Assembly: GCA_021202925.1 (NCBI GenBank)
Contig: JAJQCD010000038.1
Span: forward strand, 224,101-288,100
Direction of reading: 5' to 3'
Length of the DNA: 64,000 bases
From: Clostridiales bacterium
Lineage (GTDB): Bacteria; Bacillota; Clostridia; Lachnospirales; Lachnospiraceae
The translations under genes and the position numbers were made by a program. Positions 44,264 to 53,805 of the stretch are shown here, piece by piece (positions within the stretch are counted from its first letter, which is position 1; every line of letters begins with the position of its first letter). The notes beneath the pieces were generated by a model that did not search any database, was not told the DNA's origin, and saw only the letters and a list, made by a program, of their open reading frames with translations.

Positions 44264-45852
44264 TACTCTTGTTTTCCTTTCATCCCCATGATACTCCGCA
44301 CCTGTTCCATATCCAGGTTTTCCCTGACCAGTTTTGCCAGCCGATCATACTGCCGTTCCTTATATTCCGCCAGGCTTTCCGACTTCCGGCCAATCTCAAA
44401 CCCCTTCCCGCGTGCCAGGCGGGCAAAAAGCGTTTCCGCCACCTGCTCATTGTCAAAGAAACCATGCAGGTAGGTTCCAAATACCAGGCCATCCGCGCGC
44501 TCCAGGCCGTCCCACCGGCCATCATCCAGCCGGATCATCGGCACAGCCGCATGGCCGCCATCCCGCATCTCTGTCCGCCCCATATGAATCTCATATCCTT
44601 CTATGGGAAGCGAACCGAATCCTTCCGGCCGTGCTTCCTGCGCCGTCTCAGAAACAGACGGAACCGACCGCCCAACGGCAAACATCTGACTGGCAGCAGA
44701 CAACTCTCCGTGAATCTGCGTCCTCGTCTTCGTTCCGGCAAAACAGGTATCCACTGCCAGCAGCCCCATCCCGCGCATAAAGCTTCCGGGCTTTCCCTCC
44801 ACGCCTTCCGGGTCCGACAAGGTATCTCCGAGCATCTGATAACCGCCACAGATCCCGATAACCGGAACATGTTCTTCCTCCACCAGCCGGTAAATGACCG
44901 CCTCGAGTCCGCTCTCCCGCAGCCACCTCAGATCCGCCATCGTGTTCTTCGTTCCCGGAAGGATGATCAGATCCGGTTTTCCCAGTTGCCCTGCCCGTCT
45001 GACATAACGCAGCGACACACCCAAACGTCGTCCGGGCGCATTAAAATCCGTAAAATTGGAAATATGAGGCAGATGGATCACAGCCAGATCCAGACAGTGA
45101 TCCCCTTGCACACCGTTTCCCCTATTGGAAAGCCGCCCGGCCAGACTGTCCTCATCATCCAGATCGATCTCCTCCATCGGAATCACACCCAGCACCGGAA
45201 TGTGCACCAACTCCTCGATCATGCGAAGCCCCGGTTTCAGAATATTCACATCTCCGCGGAATTTATTAATGACCAGCCCGCGAATCCGCGCCCGTTCCCC
45301 GGGCGTAAGGAGCGCCACCGTTCCATACAGGGAAGCGAACACACCGCCGCGGTCGATATCTCCAACCAGAAGCACCGGTGCATCAGCCATTTCAGCCATC
45401 CCCATATTTACGATGTCATTCTCCCGCAGATTGATCTCCGCCGGACTTCCGGCTCCCTCCAGAACAATCACATCAAACAACGATTCCAGACGGGCGAATG
45501 CCTCCCGGATGGCAGGCACGAACTCCGGTTTTCTCCGATAATAATCCATGGCGCTCAGATTTCCATACACCTCGCCATTGACAATCACCTGGCTTCCCAT
45601 CCGTCCGGTCGGTTTCAGCAGAATCGGATTCATATCCGCCGTCGGGGCAATCCCCGCCGCCTCCGCCTGCATTGCCTGTGCCCGGCCGATCTCCAGGCCT
45701 TCCTGCGTGATATACGAATTCAGAGCCATGTTCTGCGACTTGAACGGCGCCGTCCGATAACCGTCCTGCGCAAAAATACGGCAGAGCGCCGCCGCCAGAA
45801 AGCTCTTTCCTGAATTCGACATCGTTCCCTGAATCATAATCTTATATGCCAT
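44263..45852 (-). CDS. cbiP: Cobyric acid synthase
   Basis: A 529-residue glutamine-dependent amidotransferase. The N-terminal dethiobiotin-synthetase-like ATPase has IMIQGTMSNSGKSFLAAALC (Walker A), APFKSQNMALNSYIT and VLEGAGSPAEINLRENDIVNMGMA. The C-terminal glutaminase domain has the nucleophile Cys in PVIGICGGYQMLG and the His in GTYLHGFFDN. It amidates the b, d, e and g positions of adenosyl-cobyrinate a,c-diamide. The start ATG 45852 follows AAAGGGTGCGGG and overlaps the end of cobM by 11 bp. Confidence 0.96.
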   Translation of the reverse strand: MAYKIMIQGTMSNSGKSFLAAALCRIFAQDGYRTAPFKSQNMALNSYITQEGLEIGRAQAMQAEAAGIAPTADMNPILLKPTGRMGSQVIVNGEVYGNLSAMDYYRRKPEFVPAIREAFARLESLFDVIVLEGAGSPAEINLRENDIVNMGMAEMADAPVLLVGDIDRGGVFASLYGTVALLTPGERARIRGLVINKFRGDVNILKPGLRMIEELVHIPVLGVIPMEEIDLDDEDSLAGRLSNRGNGVQGDHCLDLAVIHLPHISNFTDFNAPGRRLGVSLRYVRRAGQLGKPDLIILPGTKNTMADLRWLRESGLEAVIYRLVEEEHVPVIGICGGYQMLGDTLSDPEGVEGKPGSFMRGMGLLAVDTCFAGTKTRTQIHGELSAASQMFAVGRSVPSVSETAQEARPEGFGSLPIEGYEIHMGRTEMRDGGHAAVPMIRLDDGRWDGLERADGLVFGTYLHGFFDNEQVAETLFARLARGKGFEIGRKSESLAEYKERQYDRLAKLVRENLDMEQVRSIMGMKGKQE

Positions 45853-46624
45853 ACCCGCACCCTTTGTCACCGCCCTGACGGTATCCGTGGCTGAACGTTT
45901 CATCATAGAGCTTCGAACATTCAAACTCATCTCCCAGGAAACGCCCTACCGTCACCAGCGCGGTTTTTGTGATCCCGGCCTCACGCACCTTCCCCGCAAT
46001 ATCCGAAAGATCGCCGCGGACAATCTTCTCATCCGGCCACGATGCCTTATAGACCACAGCAACCGGCGTATCTGCCGGATAGCCGCCGGATCGCAGACGG
46101 GCGGCCAGCTCCTCAATCGCGCCGATACTCAGGAAAATAACCATACTTGACTGGTGCGCCGCCAGCGCCTCGATCTGCTCCCTCTCTGGCACCGCCGTAC
46201 GTCCTTCCATCCGCGTCAGGATCACCGACTGGCTGACGCCCGGCAACGTATATTCCCGCCGCAGAGCAGCGGCAGCCGCCACAAACGAACTGACGCCCGG
46301 CACCACCTCATATGGAATGCCCAGCCGCTCCAGTTCTGCCATCTGTTCGCGGTGTGCGCCATACACGGACGGATCACCCGTATGGAGACGAACCACCCGC
46401 TTTCCGCCGACGACCGCCTGCCGCATTACCTCTACCACCTCCGGCAACGTCATGCCCGCGCTGTTGTAAAGCTCTGCGCCCGGCTTCGCTCCGGCAAATA
46501 CCTGCGGATTCACCAGAGAACCGGCATAGACAATCACATCCGCTTCTTCGATCAGCCGCTTTCCTTTCACCGTGATCAGTTCCGGATCGCCCGGACCGGC
46601 GCCGATAAAATATACTTTTTCCAT
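45842..46624 (-). CDS. cobM: Precorrin-4/cobalt-precorrin-4 C11-methyltransferase
   Basis: A 260-residue SAM-dependent tetrapyrrole methylase of the CbiF/CobM group. It has VYFIGAGPGDPELITVKG at the N-terminus, LHTGDPSVYGAHREQM as the GDPxxYG loop and VPGVSSFVAAAAAL. In an anaerobe the cobalt-precorrin-4 version (CbiF) is expected. The C-terminus carries an odd extension (ETFSHGYRQGGDKGCGYGI). It sits between cobT and cbiP in tight coupling. Confidence 0.95.
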   Translation of the reverse strand: MEKVYFIGAGPGDPELITVKGKRLIEEADVIVYAGSLVNPQVFAGAKPGAELYNSAGMTLPEVVEVMRQAVVGGKRVVRLHTGDPSVYGAHREQMAELERLGIPYEVVPGVSSFVAAAAALRREYTLPGVSQSVILTRMEGRTAVPEREQIEALAAHQSSMVIFLSIGAIEELAARLRSGGYPADTPVAVVYKASWPDEKIVRGDLSDIAGKVREAGITKTALVTVGRFLGDEFECSKLYDETFSHGYRQGGDKGCGYGI

Positions 46625-47701
46625 TTAATCCAGCCTCTCGTAAGCGTCAATATGAATATCCGCAAAGGTACGGTTCTCCCGATACACCTCATATGCCAGG
46701 TCCAGAAGCGGGAACAACATGACCGCTCCCGTCCCCTCACCCAGTCCCATCTGCCCGTGAATGACCGGTCGCAGCCCCAGCCGCTCCATCACCAGAGCGC
46801 AGGACGGTTCCTTCCCCAGATGAGAGGCCAGCAGATAATCCGTCACATGCGGACAGACCGCCTGTGCCAGAAGGGCTGCGACACCGGAAATCATGCCATC
46901 CAGAACCACCGGAACCCGGTAAATGGCTCCTCCGAGCATCAGCCCGGCCATACCCGCAAGATCAAATCCACCGAGGGCCGCCAGCACCTCAAACGGTTTG
47001 TCCGGATCCGGATGATGCAGGGCAATCGCATCGCGGATAACGGCCAGTTTTCTCTGTAACCCGTCCGAAGACAGACCGGCGCCTCTTCCGGTCACCATCT
47101 CCGGAGGCTGCCTGAGAAGTACGCTCGCCACGGCGCTCGAAGTCGTCGTGTTTCCGATTCCCATCTCGCCGACCGCCAGCAGATCATATCCGGCGTCCTT
47201 CATTTCACCGGCAAACGCAATCCCATGATGCACCGCTTCGAGAGTCTGCTCCATCGACATCGCCGGTTCCCGGCGCAGATTCGCCGTCCCCCTCGCGATC
47301 TTCATGTCCCTCACCCCCGGCTCCCGGATCTCGCCGGCCACACCAATGTCCACCGGAATGACATCGGTATCTGCCACTGCGGCCATGCGGTTGACGCTTG
47401 CAATGCCTCTGGCAAAATTTTCTGTCACAACCGCCGTTACTTTGCTGTCCGTCTGTGTCACGCCCTCAGCCGTCACGCCATTGTCCGCGCAGAAAATCAC
47501 CACCGCCCGCCGGGACAGGCTCACATCCGTCTGACCCTGGATCGCGGCAATTTTGGCGATCAGCCGTTCAAACTCTCCCAGGCCGCCAATCGGCTTCGCA
47601 ATCCCGTCCCAGCGTCGCAGCGCCTCCGCGTATATCGACCCGTCCGTCCCGTGCACACTCCTGCACAGGCATTCGATCTGTCTGCCATAATATGCTTCCA
47701 T
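46625..47701 (-). CDS. cobT: Nicotinate-nucleotide-dimethylbenzimidazole phosphoribosyltransferase
   Basis: A 358-residue CobT that activates the lower ligand base as its alpha-ribotide. Visible landmarks are KPIGGLGEFERLIAKIAAIQ, VIFCADNGVTAEGVTQT, a GEMGIGNTTTSSAVASVLL substrate-binding loop with the catalytic glutamate region, and VVLDGMISGVAALLA. All look complete. Start ATG 47701, 2 bp after cobJ and abutting cobM. It belongs to the nucleotide-loop branch while its neighbours belong to corrin-ring synthesis. Confidence 0.96.
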   Translation of the reverse strand: MEAYYGRQIECLCRSVHGTDGSIYAEALRRWDGIAKPIGGLGEFERLIAKIAAIQGQTDVSLSRRAVVIFCADNGVTAEGVTQTDSKVTAVVTENFARGIASVNRMAAVADTDVIPVDIGVAGEIREPGVRDMKIARGTANLRREPAMSMEQTLEAVHHGIAFAGEMKDAGYDLLAVGEMGIGNTTTSSAVASVLLRQPPEMVTGRGAGLSSDGLQRKLAVIRDAIALHHPDPDKPFEVLAALGGFDLAGMAGLMLGGAIYRVPVVLDGMISGVAALLAQAVCPHVTDYLLASHLGKEPSCALVMERLGLRPVIHGQMGLGEGTGAVMLFPLLDLAYEVYRENRTFADIHIDAYERLD

Positions 47702-47703
47702 TG

Positions 47704-48453
47704 TTACCTCCCTGCCGTCTCAATCGCATACCCCCGCGGCATTACCATGCGGCCATTGATCAGCCGGGTTCGTGAATTTCCGACAAACACGGTCGTAAAC
47801 ATATCTGCCGGTTCCTCCCGAAGTTCCCGCAGGGTCAGCATCTTCGCGCTCTCCCCGTCCCGTCCGATCTGCCGGACAACCCCGCAGATCCGTTCCGGTT
47901 CCGCCTCCTCCAGGATGATGTCGCACGCTCTTTGCAGATAGTCCGGCCGCCCCTTGCTCGCCGGATTGTAAAGGCAGATCACAAAATCCGCGGCTGCGGC
48001 CAGTCGCAGCCGACGCCCGATCTCTTCCCACGGTGTCATCCGGTCGCTCAGGCTGATTACCGCAAAATCATGCATCAGCGGAGCACCTAACACCGCTGCT
48101 CCGGCAAGCGCCGCCGTAACTCCCGGCACGATCTCCACCGTGCAGTCCGGATACTCCCCGGCAAGCTCCAGCATCAGTCCGGACATCCCATACACGCCCG
48201 CGTCTCCACTGCACACGATTGCCACCCGTTTCCCGCTTTGCGCCTCCTCAAAAGCAAGCCGGCAACGGTCAATCTCCCGGCACATCGACGTTGTCCGGTA
48301 TTCCTTATCCGGAAAGGTTTCCCGAAGCAGCGCCACATATACCGTATACCCGACAATCACGTCGCACTGCTTAAGAATCTGCCGGGCCTGAACCGTCATC
48401 TGCTCCCCGCCGCCCGGTCCAATGCCGATGACCCATACCTGTTTTCCACTCAT
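47704..48453 (-). CDS. cobJ: Precorrin-3B/cobalt-precorrin-3 C17-methyltransferase
   Basis: A 249-residue tetrapyrrole methylase of the CbiH/CobJ group, which methylates C-17 with ring contraction. It has VIGIGPGGGEQMTVQA, DVIVGYTVYVALL, the CSGDAGVYGMSGLMLEL loop and VPGVTAALAGAAVLGAPLMHDFAVISLSD, which is specific to this subgroup. Start ATG 48453, 4 bp after the cobI gene. Operon member. Confidence 0.95.
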   Translation of the reverse strand: MSGKQVWVIGIGPGGGEQMTVQARQILKQCDVIVGYTVYVALLRETFPDKEYRTTSMCREIDRCRLAFEEAQSGKRVAIVCSGDAGVYGMSGLMLELAGEYPDCTVEIVPGVTAALAGAAVLGAPLMHDFAVISLSDRMTPWEEIGRRLRLAAAADFVICLYNPASKGRPDYLQRACDIILEEAEPERICGVVRQIGRDGESAKMLTLRELREEPADMFTTVFVGNSRTRLINGRMVMPRGYAIETAGR

Positions 48454-48457
48454 CCTC

Positions 48458-49207
48458 TCACCTGTCCTTCACGATCAGCAGGGAATAATATCCCGGCTCG
48501 TCTTCCATCTCATCCAGGCTGCGGCAAAGCCGCTCTCCCGGCAGCCCACAGTTCTCAACCAGCATCGCGTCCGCTCCCGCCGTCCGAATTGCCTCACGCA
48601 CCTGTGGAAAATGTTTTCCCAGCTTCATCACAATCTTCGTTCCCGGAAAGGAAAGTCCTTCCGGAACCTGTCCCGGCTGAGACAGGATATGAAGCTCATC
48701 CGAACCCTCCGCCAGGCCCTCGCCCAGCGCGGCTGCCGCCGCACAGAAAGAAGGTATGCCATTGACAAGTTCTGCCCGGTATCCGCCAGCCCGTACCAGC
48801 CGGTGAATATAAAGGTAAGAAGCATAGAGCGTCACATCTCCCAGATTCAGAAAACCCACACGCATTCCCTGGTCCAGAAGTTCCGTCACACGCAGAGCCG
48901 CCGCCTCATGAGCCGCTCTGCGCGCACCGGCGTCCCGTACCATCAGGATCGGCACACCGACACAAGCCTTTGCCTTCAGTTCCGGCACCGCGCGCACCGC
49001 GATCTGCCAGGCAACACTGTCCTGATAATCCGCTGTCGGAACCATCAGGATATCGCATTCCCGCATCCGGCGAACCGCCTTCAACGTCAGAAGCTCCGGA
49101 TCTCCGGGGCCCACGCCAATTCCATACAGAACACCCGTTCCGGGAGTCACCCTGTCAACACATCCGGTCAGACCTTCCTCTTTCTTTTCCAACATACATT
49201 CATGCAT
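48458..49207 (-). CDS. cobI: Precorrin-2/cobalt-factor-2 C20-methyltransferase
   Basis: A tetrapyrrole methylase of about 249 residues, CbiL/CobI group. Core motifs are LYGIGVGPGDPELLTLKAVRRM, ILMVPT, NLGDVTLYASYLYIHRLV and the PSFCAAAAALG stretch. First gene of the cobalamin block. The start is unclear: ATG 49207 (used here), GTG 49216 and ATG 49195 are all in frame, with GGAG 12 nt ahead of the first. About 20 N-terminal residues before LYGIG are extra. No cobalamin riboswitch and no clear promoter precede it, so read-through from apt is possible. Confidence 0.9.
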   Translation of the reverse strand: MHECMLEKKEEGLTGCVDRVTPGTGVLYGIGVGPGDPELLTLKAVRRMRECDILMVPTADYQDSVAWQIAVRAVPELKAKACVGVPILMVRDAGARRAAHEAAALRVTELLDQGMRVGFLNLGDVTLYASYLYIHRLVRAGGYRAELVNGIPSFCAAAAALGEGLAEGSDELHILSQPGQVPEGLSFPGTKIVMKLGKHFPQVREAIRTAGADAMLVENCGLPGERLCRSLDEMEDEPGYYSLLIVKDR

Positions 49208-49260
49208 TCCTTTCACGGCTCCTGCTTCTCTTCTGCTTCGCGCCCCTCGCGACAGACAAA

Positions 49261-49302
49261 GAGAAAAAGAGACAATCGATATTGGACCATCTCTCTTTTC
49301 TC
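49261..49302 (-). terminator. Weak terminator after apt
   Basis: On the minus strand GAGAAAAGAGA pairs with TCTCTTTTTCTC with one bulge across a long loop, then CTCTTTG follows. A modest hairpin, which may let some transcription continue into cobI. Confidence 0.4.
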
Positions 49303-49308
49303 AGATTC

Positions 49309-49833
49309 TTATTTTCCTTCATAACAGATTGCAGATTCCACATCATACCCGGCCAGCTTCTCTCGTCCTTTCAGACCTGCCAGCTCCATGACGAAACAAA
49401 TCTTCACGACCTCGCCGCCCAGTCCTTCAATCAGCCGGATGATCGCCTCCGTCGTGCCTCCGGTCGCAATCAGGTCATCCACTATGGCGACCTTCTGTCC
49501 CGGTTTGATGGCATCCTTATGCATCTCAATGGTCGCTGTGCCATATTCCAGATCATAGGTGGCGGAAACCGTCTCGCGCGGCAGCTTTCCTTTTTTGCGA
49601 ATCGGCACGAACGGACGATTCTTTACATACGCCACCGGCATGCCGAAAATAAACCCTCTGGACTCCGGCCCAACTACCACATCAAAATCCACGCCATCCA
49701 GCATCAGGAGCAGCCGGTCGATCGACAGATGCAGCCCTTCCGCATCCTGCAGGATGGAAGTCACATCGCGAAACAGAACTCCAGGCTCCGGAAAATCCGG
49801 AATGCTTACCACATAATCCTCCAACTTCTTCAT
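49309..49833 (-). CDS. apt: Adenine phosphoribosyltransferase
   Basis: Salvages adenine to AMP using PRPP. The 174-residue protein has FPEPGVLFRDVTSILQ, VVGPESRGFIFGMPVAY, VPIRKKGKLPRETVSATYDLEYG and the PRPP loop VAIVDDLIATGGTTEA. All are intact. Start ATG 49833 follows GAGGATGAGAG. In many clostridia apt is directly followed by relA. Here the six cobalamin genes come between. Confidence 0.97.
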   Translation of the reverse strand: MKKLEDYVVSIPDFPEPGVLFRDVTSILQDAEGLHLSIDRLLLMLDGVDFDVVVGPESRGFIFGMPVAYVKNRPFVPIRKKGKLPRETVSATYDLEYGTATIEMHKDAIKPGQKVAIVDDLIATGGTTEAIIRLIEGLGGEVVKICFVMELAGLKGREKLAGYDVESAICYEGK

Positions 49834-49914
49834 TCTCTCATCCTCACTTTCTTACCGCGTCGTTCAGGCCACACGGCAGACCATATTCCGCATCCTCCTG
49901 GTCGCTCAGACGTC

Positions 49915-51138
49915 TCAATCCAGTATCTTCATCAGGTTGGCCACTTCCTTCTGACTCTCCTCCACCTGAAATGAGTTGTACGAATAGAAGCAATAACCGG
50001 ACACCTCACCACTCGCCCGCCCCTCCCGGACCTGACGGCTGATGATGTCATCGTAGCGAAGCCACTCGGACGTCTCATTGTTGTCCAGGGAACGACTGCC
50101 TGTCTTGTACATCGCGAGTCCCAGATACAACCGGACATTCCCTGTATGTTTGAGCGCAATCCAGGTCTTTAAATTCGCCGAAAACGCATACGGCGCCGAC
50201 TGTCCGTCCGGCAGCTTCTGTTCAAATCCCCAGTAAATCTGAGGTATAATGTAATCGATATAGCCTTCCTCGGACATCCAGGTATCGATGTCCGTAAACA
50301 GACGCGTATCACTCCGCAGATGCTCCACATATCCTTCCGGACTGATTCCAAACAGGATATCCTCATCCGTCTGCTTGATTACCTCATAACATTCCCGGAT
50401 CAGCATATTGACATTCTCCCGGCGCCAGTCTTCGATGCCGAGCGTAGAACCGGACGCTTCATACTCCGGTTTGTCAAACCAGCGGTTCATATCTTCGTCA
50501 TTCACTTCCGGATAAAAATAATCATCGAAATGGATGCCATCCACGTCGTAATTGTAAGCCACTTCCTCGACTCCGTTGACAATCAGCCTGCGCACCTCCG
50601 GAATCGCCGGATTCAGATAATATGCGCCATTCTGCTTCAGTACCCAGCGATCATTGTGTGCACTGCTGTCGGTCAGCCACTGCTTCATCCGGCTGCTGTC
50701 TGAAACCTTGTCCCAGGTGTTGTGATATCCGGTCACACGAAACGGATTGATCCACGCATGAAACTGCAAATCACGCCGATGTGCCGCGTCGATGAAATAT
50801 TCCAGCGGATCATAGCCCGGATCCACTCCCTGCGTCCCTGTAATGAAACGAGACCACGGAAAATAAGCGGAAGGATACATGGCATCGGCATCCGCACGCA
50901 CATGTACAAACACCGCATTCATCTTCAGCTCGACACAGCGGTCCAGAACAGCGTCTACCGCTGCATGAAATTCCACCTCATCGGACGGAAGATTCTCCCA
51001 ATCCAGATAAGAGAACCACACGCCCCGCAATTCTTCCGTATCCGACAAGGACTCCCCATATACCTTCATCAGCGAAACCGGGAAAATCATCAGGCAGGCC
51101 GCCAGTAATACCGCGAAGCGCCGCCAGACTCCTGTCAT
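49915..51138 (-). CDS. Secreted glycosidase-like protein (GHL10/DUF187 family)
   Basis: A 407-residue exported protein. The signal peptide is residues 1-27 (RRFAVLLAACLMIFPVSLMKVYG). The mature part is a TIM-barrel glycosyl hydrolase-like domain: ELRGVWFSYLDWENLP, MNAVFVHVRADADAMYPS, LQFHAWINPFRVTG, VDGIHFDDYFYPEV with acidic residues on a barrel strand, and SEEGYIDYIIPQIYWGFEQ. Such proteins are annotated as family 10-like glycosidases, and their real substrate is unknown, perhaps peptidoglycan or exopolysaccharide. The start ATG 51138 follows GGAGGTGGGG. It is divergent from the ABC transporter. Confidence 0.88.
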   Translation of the reverse strand: MTGVWRRFAVLLAACLMIFPVSLMKVYGESLSDTEELRGVWFSYLDWENLPSDEVEFHAAVDAVLDRCVELKMNAVFVHVRADADAMYPSAYFPWSRFITGTQGVDPGYDPLEYFIDAAHRRDLQFHAWINPFRVTGYHNTWDKVSDSSRMKQWLTDSSAHNDRWVLKQNGAYYLNPAIPEVRRLIVNGVEEVAYNYDVDGIHFDDYFYPEVNDEDMNRWFDKPEYEASGSTLGIEDWRRENVNMLIRECYEVIKQTDEDILFGISPEGYVEHLRSDTRLFTDIDTWMSEEGYIDYIIPQIYWGFEQKLPDGQSAPYAFSANLKTWIALKHTGNVRLYLGLAMYKTGSRSLDNNETSEWLRYDDIISRQVREGRASGEVSGYCFYSYNSFQVEESQKEVANLMKILD

Positions 51139-51234
51139 AAATTCCCCACCTCCAAAATCTTCCAAACAGATCCAATATACCAAAAGTGTCAGGAAACTAC
51201 AAGTATTGCCCACGCAAAAAATGCCACAAAATGC

Positions 51235-51263
51235 TTGACAGGGGGCGTCCTATCCCATATAAT
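51235..51263 (+). promoter_or_regulatory. Perfect sigma-A promoter of the ABC transporter operon
   Basis: TTGACA (51235-51240), a 17-bp spacer and TATAAT (51258-51263). It predicts strong expression unless a repressor blocks it; a dyad lies just downstream. Confidence 0.8.
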
Positions 51264-51279
51264 TCACTGTGTTAGCACA

Positions 51280-51291
51280 TTAGCAAGCTAA
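51280..51291. promoter_or_regulatory. Candidate operator downstream of the ABC promoter
   Basis: TTAGC-AA-GCTAA, a perfect dyad, with another TTAGC copy 3 bp to its left (51272-51276). The position near +10 to +22 suits a repressor. No regulator gene is adjacent. Confidence 0.4.
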
Positions 51292-51324
51292 AGTATCCAA
51301 TAAGGAATCAGAGAGGATTAAATT

Positions 51325-52308
51325 ATGAAGAAAAATTTCCGGAACACATTGGCAGGCACAGGCGTGGCGGCGATACTCGCCGTATCCGCATTGAGCGGAT
51401 GCTCCGCACTTGGCAGCGCTCCGACCATAGCGGCGGAGACTGAAACAGAGGATGTGGCTGAAACTGAAGCTGCAAAAGATACCGGAGCAGATGAGACCAC
51501 GGAAGAAGCCGCAGCAACGGAAGCAGAAAGCATTGCGGCAACCGACGGGGGCACCCGCCTGGACGACATTCTGGCACGCGGGTATATCGAGGTAGCGACC
51601 GAACCATACTTCGCGCCAAATGAATTTATTGATCCGTCCAAGCAGGGCGACGACAAATATGTCGGCTCCGACATTGAACTGGCTTACTACATCGCGGATC
51701 AGCTCGGTGTGGAATGCCACATCATCCCACTGGAATTTGACGCGGTGCTGACCGGCATCACAGATGGCAAATATGACCTGGCTATTTCCGCGCTGGCTTA
51801 TACCCCGGCAAGAGCGGAGGCGATGGAGATGTCCATCGGTTATCGTTTTGGAGAAATTACTCAGTATGGGCTTTTAATCCGCGAAGAGGACGCGGAAAAT
51901 ATTAAGACAGCGGAAGATCTGGCGGACAAAGTCGTTGTATGCCAGGCCGGATCTCTCCAGGAGCTATTCGCCACTCAGCAGATACCGGCAATGCAGGAAT
52001 TGAAACGCACCTCCTCCTCGAACGACGCATATCTGACGGTTCAGGAGGGAAAAGCGGACGCAGCCGCAGTAGCCAAGGATACCGCGCAGCTGTATGTGGA
52101 TGCCAATCCGGAAGGAAAGCTGATGGTCGTGCCTGACTTTGCATTTGAAACCGATGAGTCGACACAGGGTACACGAATCGGCATCACCAAGGGAGAAACT
52201 GCCCTGTTAGACAAAGTCAATGAGATTCTGGAGGACCTGGTCGCGAGTGGACAGTATGACGAGTGGTACGAGGAATACAGTGAATACGCAAGAAGCCTTG
52301 GCCTGTAA
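51325..52308 (+). CDS. ABC transporter substrate-binding lipoprotein (polar amino acid type)
   Basis: A 327-residue solute-binding lipoprotein. The lipobox is ALSGC with Cys26, followed by a long Thr/Glu/Ala-rich linker at about 33-75. The mature domain has the family-3 pattern: RGYIEVATEPYFAPNEFID, DIELAYYIADQLGVE, IITGITDGKYDLAIS-like LTGITDGKYDLAISALAYTPAR and a C-terminal TRIGITKGETALLDKVNEIL. The start ATG 51325 follows AGAGAGGATT. First gene of an operon with permease, ATPase and an AbgB-like amidohydrolase, so the ligand may be an N-acylated or other amino acid derivative. Confidence 0.94.
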   Translation: MKKNFRNTLAGTGVAAILAVSALSGCSALGSAPTIAAETETEDVAETEAAKDTGADETTEEAAATEAESIAATDGGTRLDDILARGYIEVATEPYFAPNEFIDPSKQGDDKYVGSDIELAYYIADQLGVECHIIPLEFDAVLTGITDGKYDLAISALAYTPARAEAMEMSIGYRFGEITQYGLLIREEDAENIKTAEDLADKVVVCQAGSLQELFATQQIPAMQELKRTSSSNDAYLTVQEGKADAAAVAKDTAQLYVDANPEGKLMVVPDFAFETDESTQGTRIGITKGETALLDKVNEILEDLVASGQYDEWYEEYSEYARSLGL

Positions 52309-52348
52309 TCCGAGTTGTCATAAATAAATGGAAGGATATGGAATCGAT

Positions 52349-53014
52349 ATGATTGAAACAGCAATTAAAATCTGGGATCGGTACAGTTATGTATACATAT
52401 ACGGCCTGGCGGGGACGCTGTGCCTGGCGGTCATCACCGTATTTCTGGGAACCCTGTTGGGCATCCTGCTGGCTGTGCTTCGCCTGACGAAGTTCAAACC
52501 GGCCGATCTCTTTGTCCGCTTTTATGTGTGGGTGCTTCGTGGGACGCCGATTCTCCTGCAATTGTATTTTTTCTGGATTTTCCTTCCTAAAATTACCGGA
52601 ATCAAACTGTCTGACACCTTTTGCATCATCGTCGCGCTGATCATCAACGCGAGCGCATATGTGGCGGAAGTCATCCGTGCCGGTATCCAGGCAGTCGACC
52701 GTGGACAGACTGAGGCCGCAAGGAGCCTTGGCATGACGCCACTTCACACAATGACGCGAATCATCTTTCCACAGGCAATTAAGAATATTCTCCCTGCGCT
52801 GGGCAATGAGTTTATCATTATGGTCAAACAGGTTTCCCTGGCATCCGTATTCTTTGTGAACGAACTGACCACTTCGTATAAGACGGTAGCATCCGCAACC
52901 TTCCGTCAGGTGGAGTCGATCCTGATCGCCGGACTGATTTATCTGCTGGTAACAACCGTACTTTCACAGGCTTTAAAATATGCAGAATGGAGGCTGAATC
53001 AGAGTGAGCGCTAA
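52349..53014 (+). CDS. ABC transporter permease (polar amino acid type)
   Basis: A 221-residue membrane protein with about five helices, including [20 protein letters not shown] near the N-terminus. The inner loop carries the permease EAA motif ([22 protein letters not shown]), and the [13 protein letters not shown] segment is typical of His/Glu/Gln-type permeases. I chose ATG 52349, 12 nt after GAAGGA, because the resulting N-terminus fits the family. ATG 52328 is an alternative. It overlaps the ATPase gene by 11 bp. It probably works as a homodimer since only one permease is encoded. Confidence 0.92.
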   Translation: MIETAIKIWDRYSYVYIYGLAGTLCLAVITVFLGTLLGILLAVLRLTKFKPADLFVRFYVWVLRGTPILLQLYFFWIFLPKITGIKLSDTFCIIVALIINASAYVAEVIRAGIQAVDRGQTEAARSLGMTPLHTMTRIIFPQAIKNILPALGNEFIIMVKQVSLASVFFVNELTTSYKTVASATFRQVESILIAGLIYLLVTTVLSQALKYAEWRLNQSER

Positions 53015-53768
53015 TTTCGAACCGAATGCCGAAGGGAGACAGCCGGTGATTCATGTAGACGGGTTAAAGAAGTCCTTTGGCAAGCTGGAAGTATTAAAAG
53101 GAATCACAGAATCCATTTACGAGGGAGAGGTTGTCTCCATCATCGGACCGAGCGGCGGCGGTAAAAGTACATTTCTGCGTTGTCTGAATCTGCTGGAGAC
53201 GCCAACCGGCGGCGCAGTTTATTACCGCGGAACAAACATCATGGACAAATCCATCAATATCGACCAGTACCGACAGCGCCTGGGCATGGTATTCCAGAAT
53301 TACAACGTTTTCCCCCATCTGAAAGTGCTGGATAACATCACGATCGCACCGATGCTGGAAAAGAAAACGCCCAGGGCGGAAGCCGAGGAAAAAGCCCTGC
53401 AGCTGTTGGACCGGGTCGGACTGCTGGATAAAAAAGACGAATATCCCGGCAAGCTTTCCGGCGGACAGAAGCAGCGTCTTGCCATCGTGCGCGCACTCGC
53501 GATGGAACCGGAGGTCATGCTTTTTGATGAACCAACCTCCGCACTGGACCCGGAAATGGTCAAGGAAGTGCTGAATGTAATCAAAAACCTTGCCGACTCC
53601 GGGATGACGACCGTCATTGTCACCCACGAAATGGGCTTTGCAAAAGAAATCAGTGATCGTGTCTTCTTTATCGCGGAAGGCATCATCATGGAGAAAGGAA
53701 GCCCACAGGAAATTTTCGAACATCCGGCCAATCCGAGGACCATCGATTTCCTTGGAAAAGTGTTGTAA
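53004..53768 (+). CDS. ABC transporter ATP-binding protein (polar amino acid type)
   Basis: A 254-residue ATPase with Walker [13 protein letters not shown]-loop in [14 protein letters not shown], signature [16 protein letters not shown], Walker [14 protein letters not shown] and the H-loop in [10 protein letters not shown]. The [19 protein letters not shown] start and the DxxT..ALDPE pattern are typical for the GlnQ/HisP group. The start is GTG 53004 with GGAGG upstream; the preceding permease stop overlaps. An N-terminal extension of about 14 residues precedes the normal start. Confidence 0.96.
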   Translation: MSANFEPNAEGRQPVIHVDGLKKSFGKLEVLKGITESIYEGEVVSIIGPSGGGKSTFLRCLNLLETPTGGAVYYRGTNIMDKSINIDQYRQRLGMVFQNYNVFPHLKVLDNITIAPMLEKKTPRAEAEEKALQLLDRVGLLDKKDEYPGKLSGGQKQRLAIVRALAMEPEVMLFDEPTSALDPEMVKEVLNVIKNLADSGMTTVIVTHEMGFAKEISDRVFFIAEGIIMEKGSPQEIFEHPANPRTIDFLGKVL

Positions 53769-53805
53769 ACAGCAAAATGAAATGAGGTTAGTCAACAGAA
53801 CAACC

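Noticed and set aside
49208..49308. Cobalamin riboswitch ahead of cobI
   Set aside because: The gap is only about 100 bp, holds the apt terminator, and shows no B12-box (GCCACTG).
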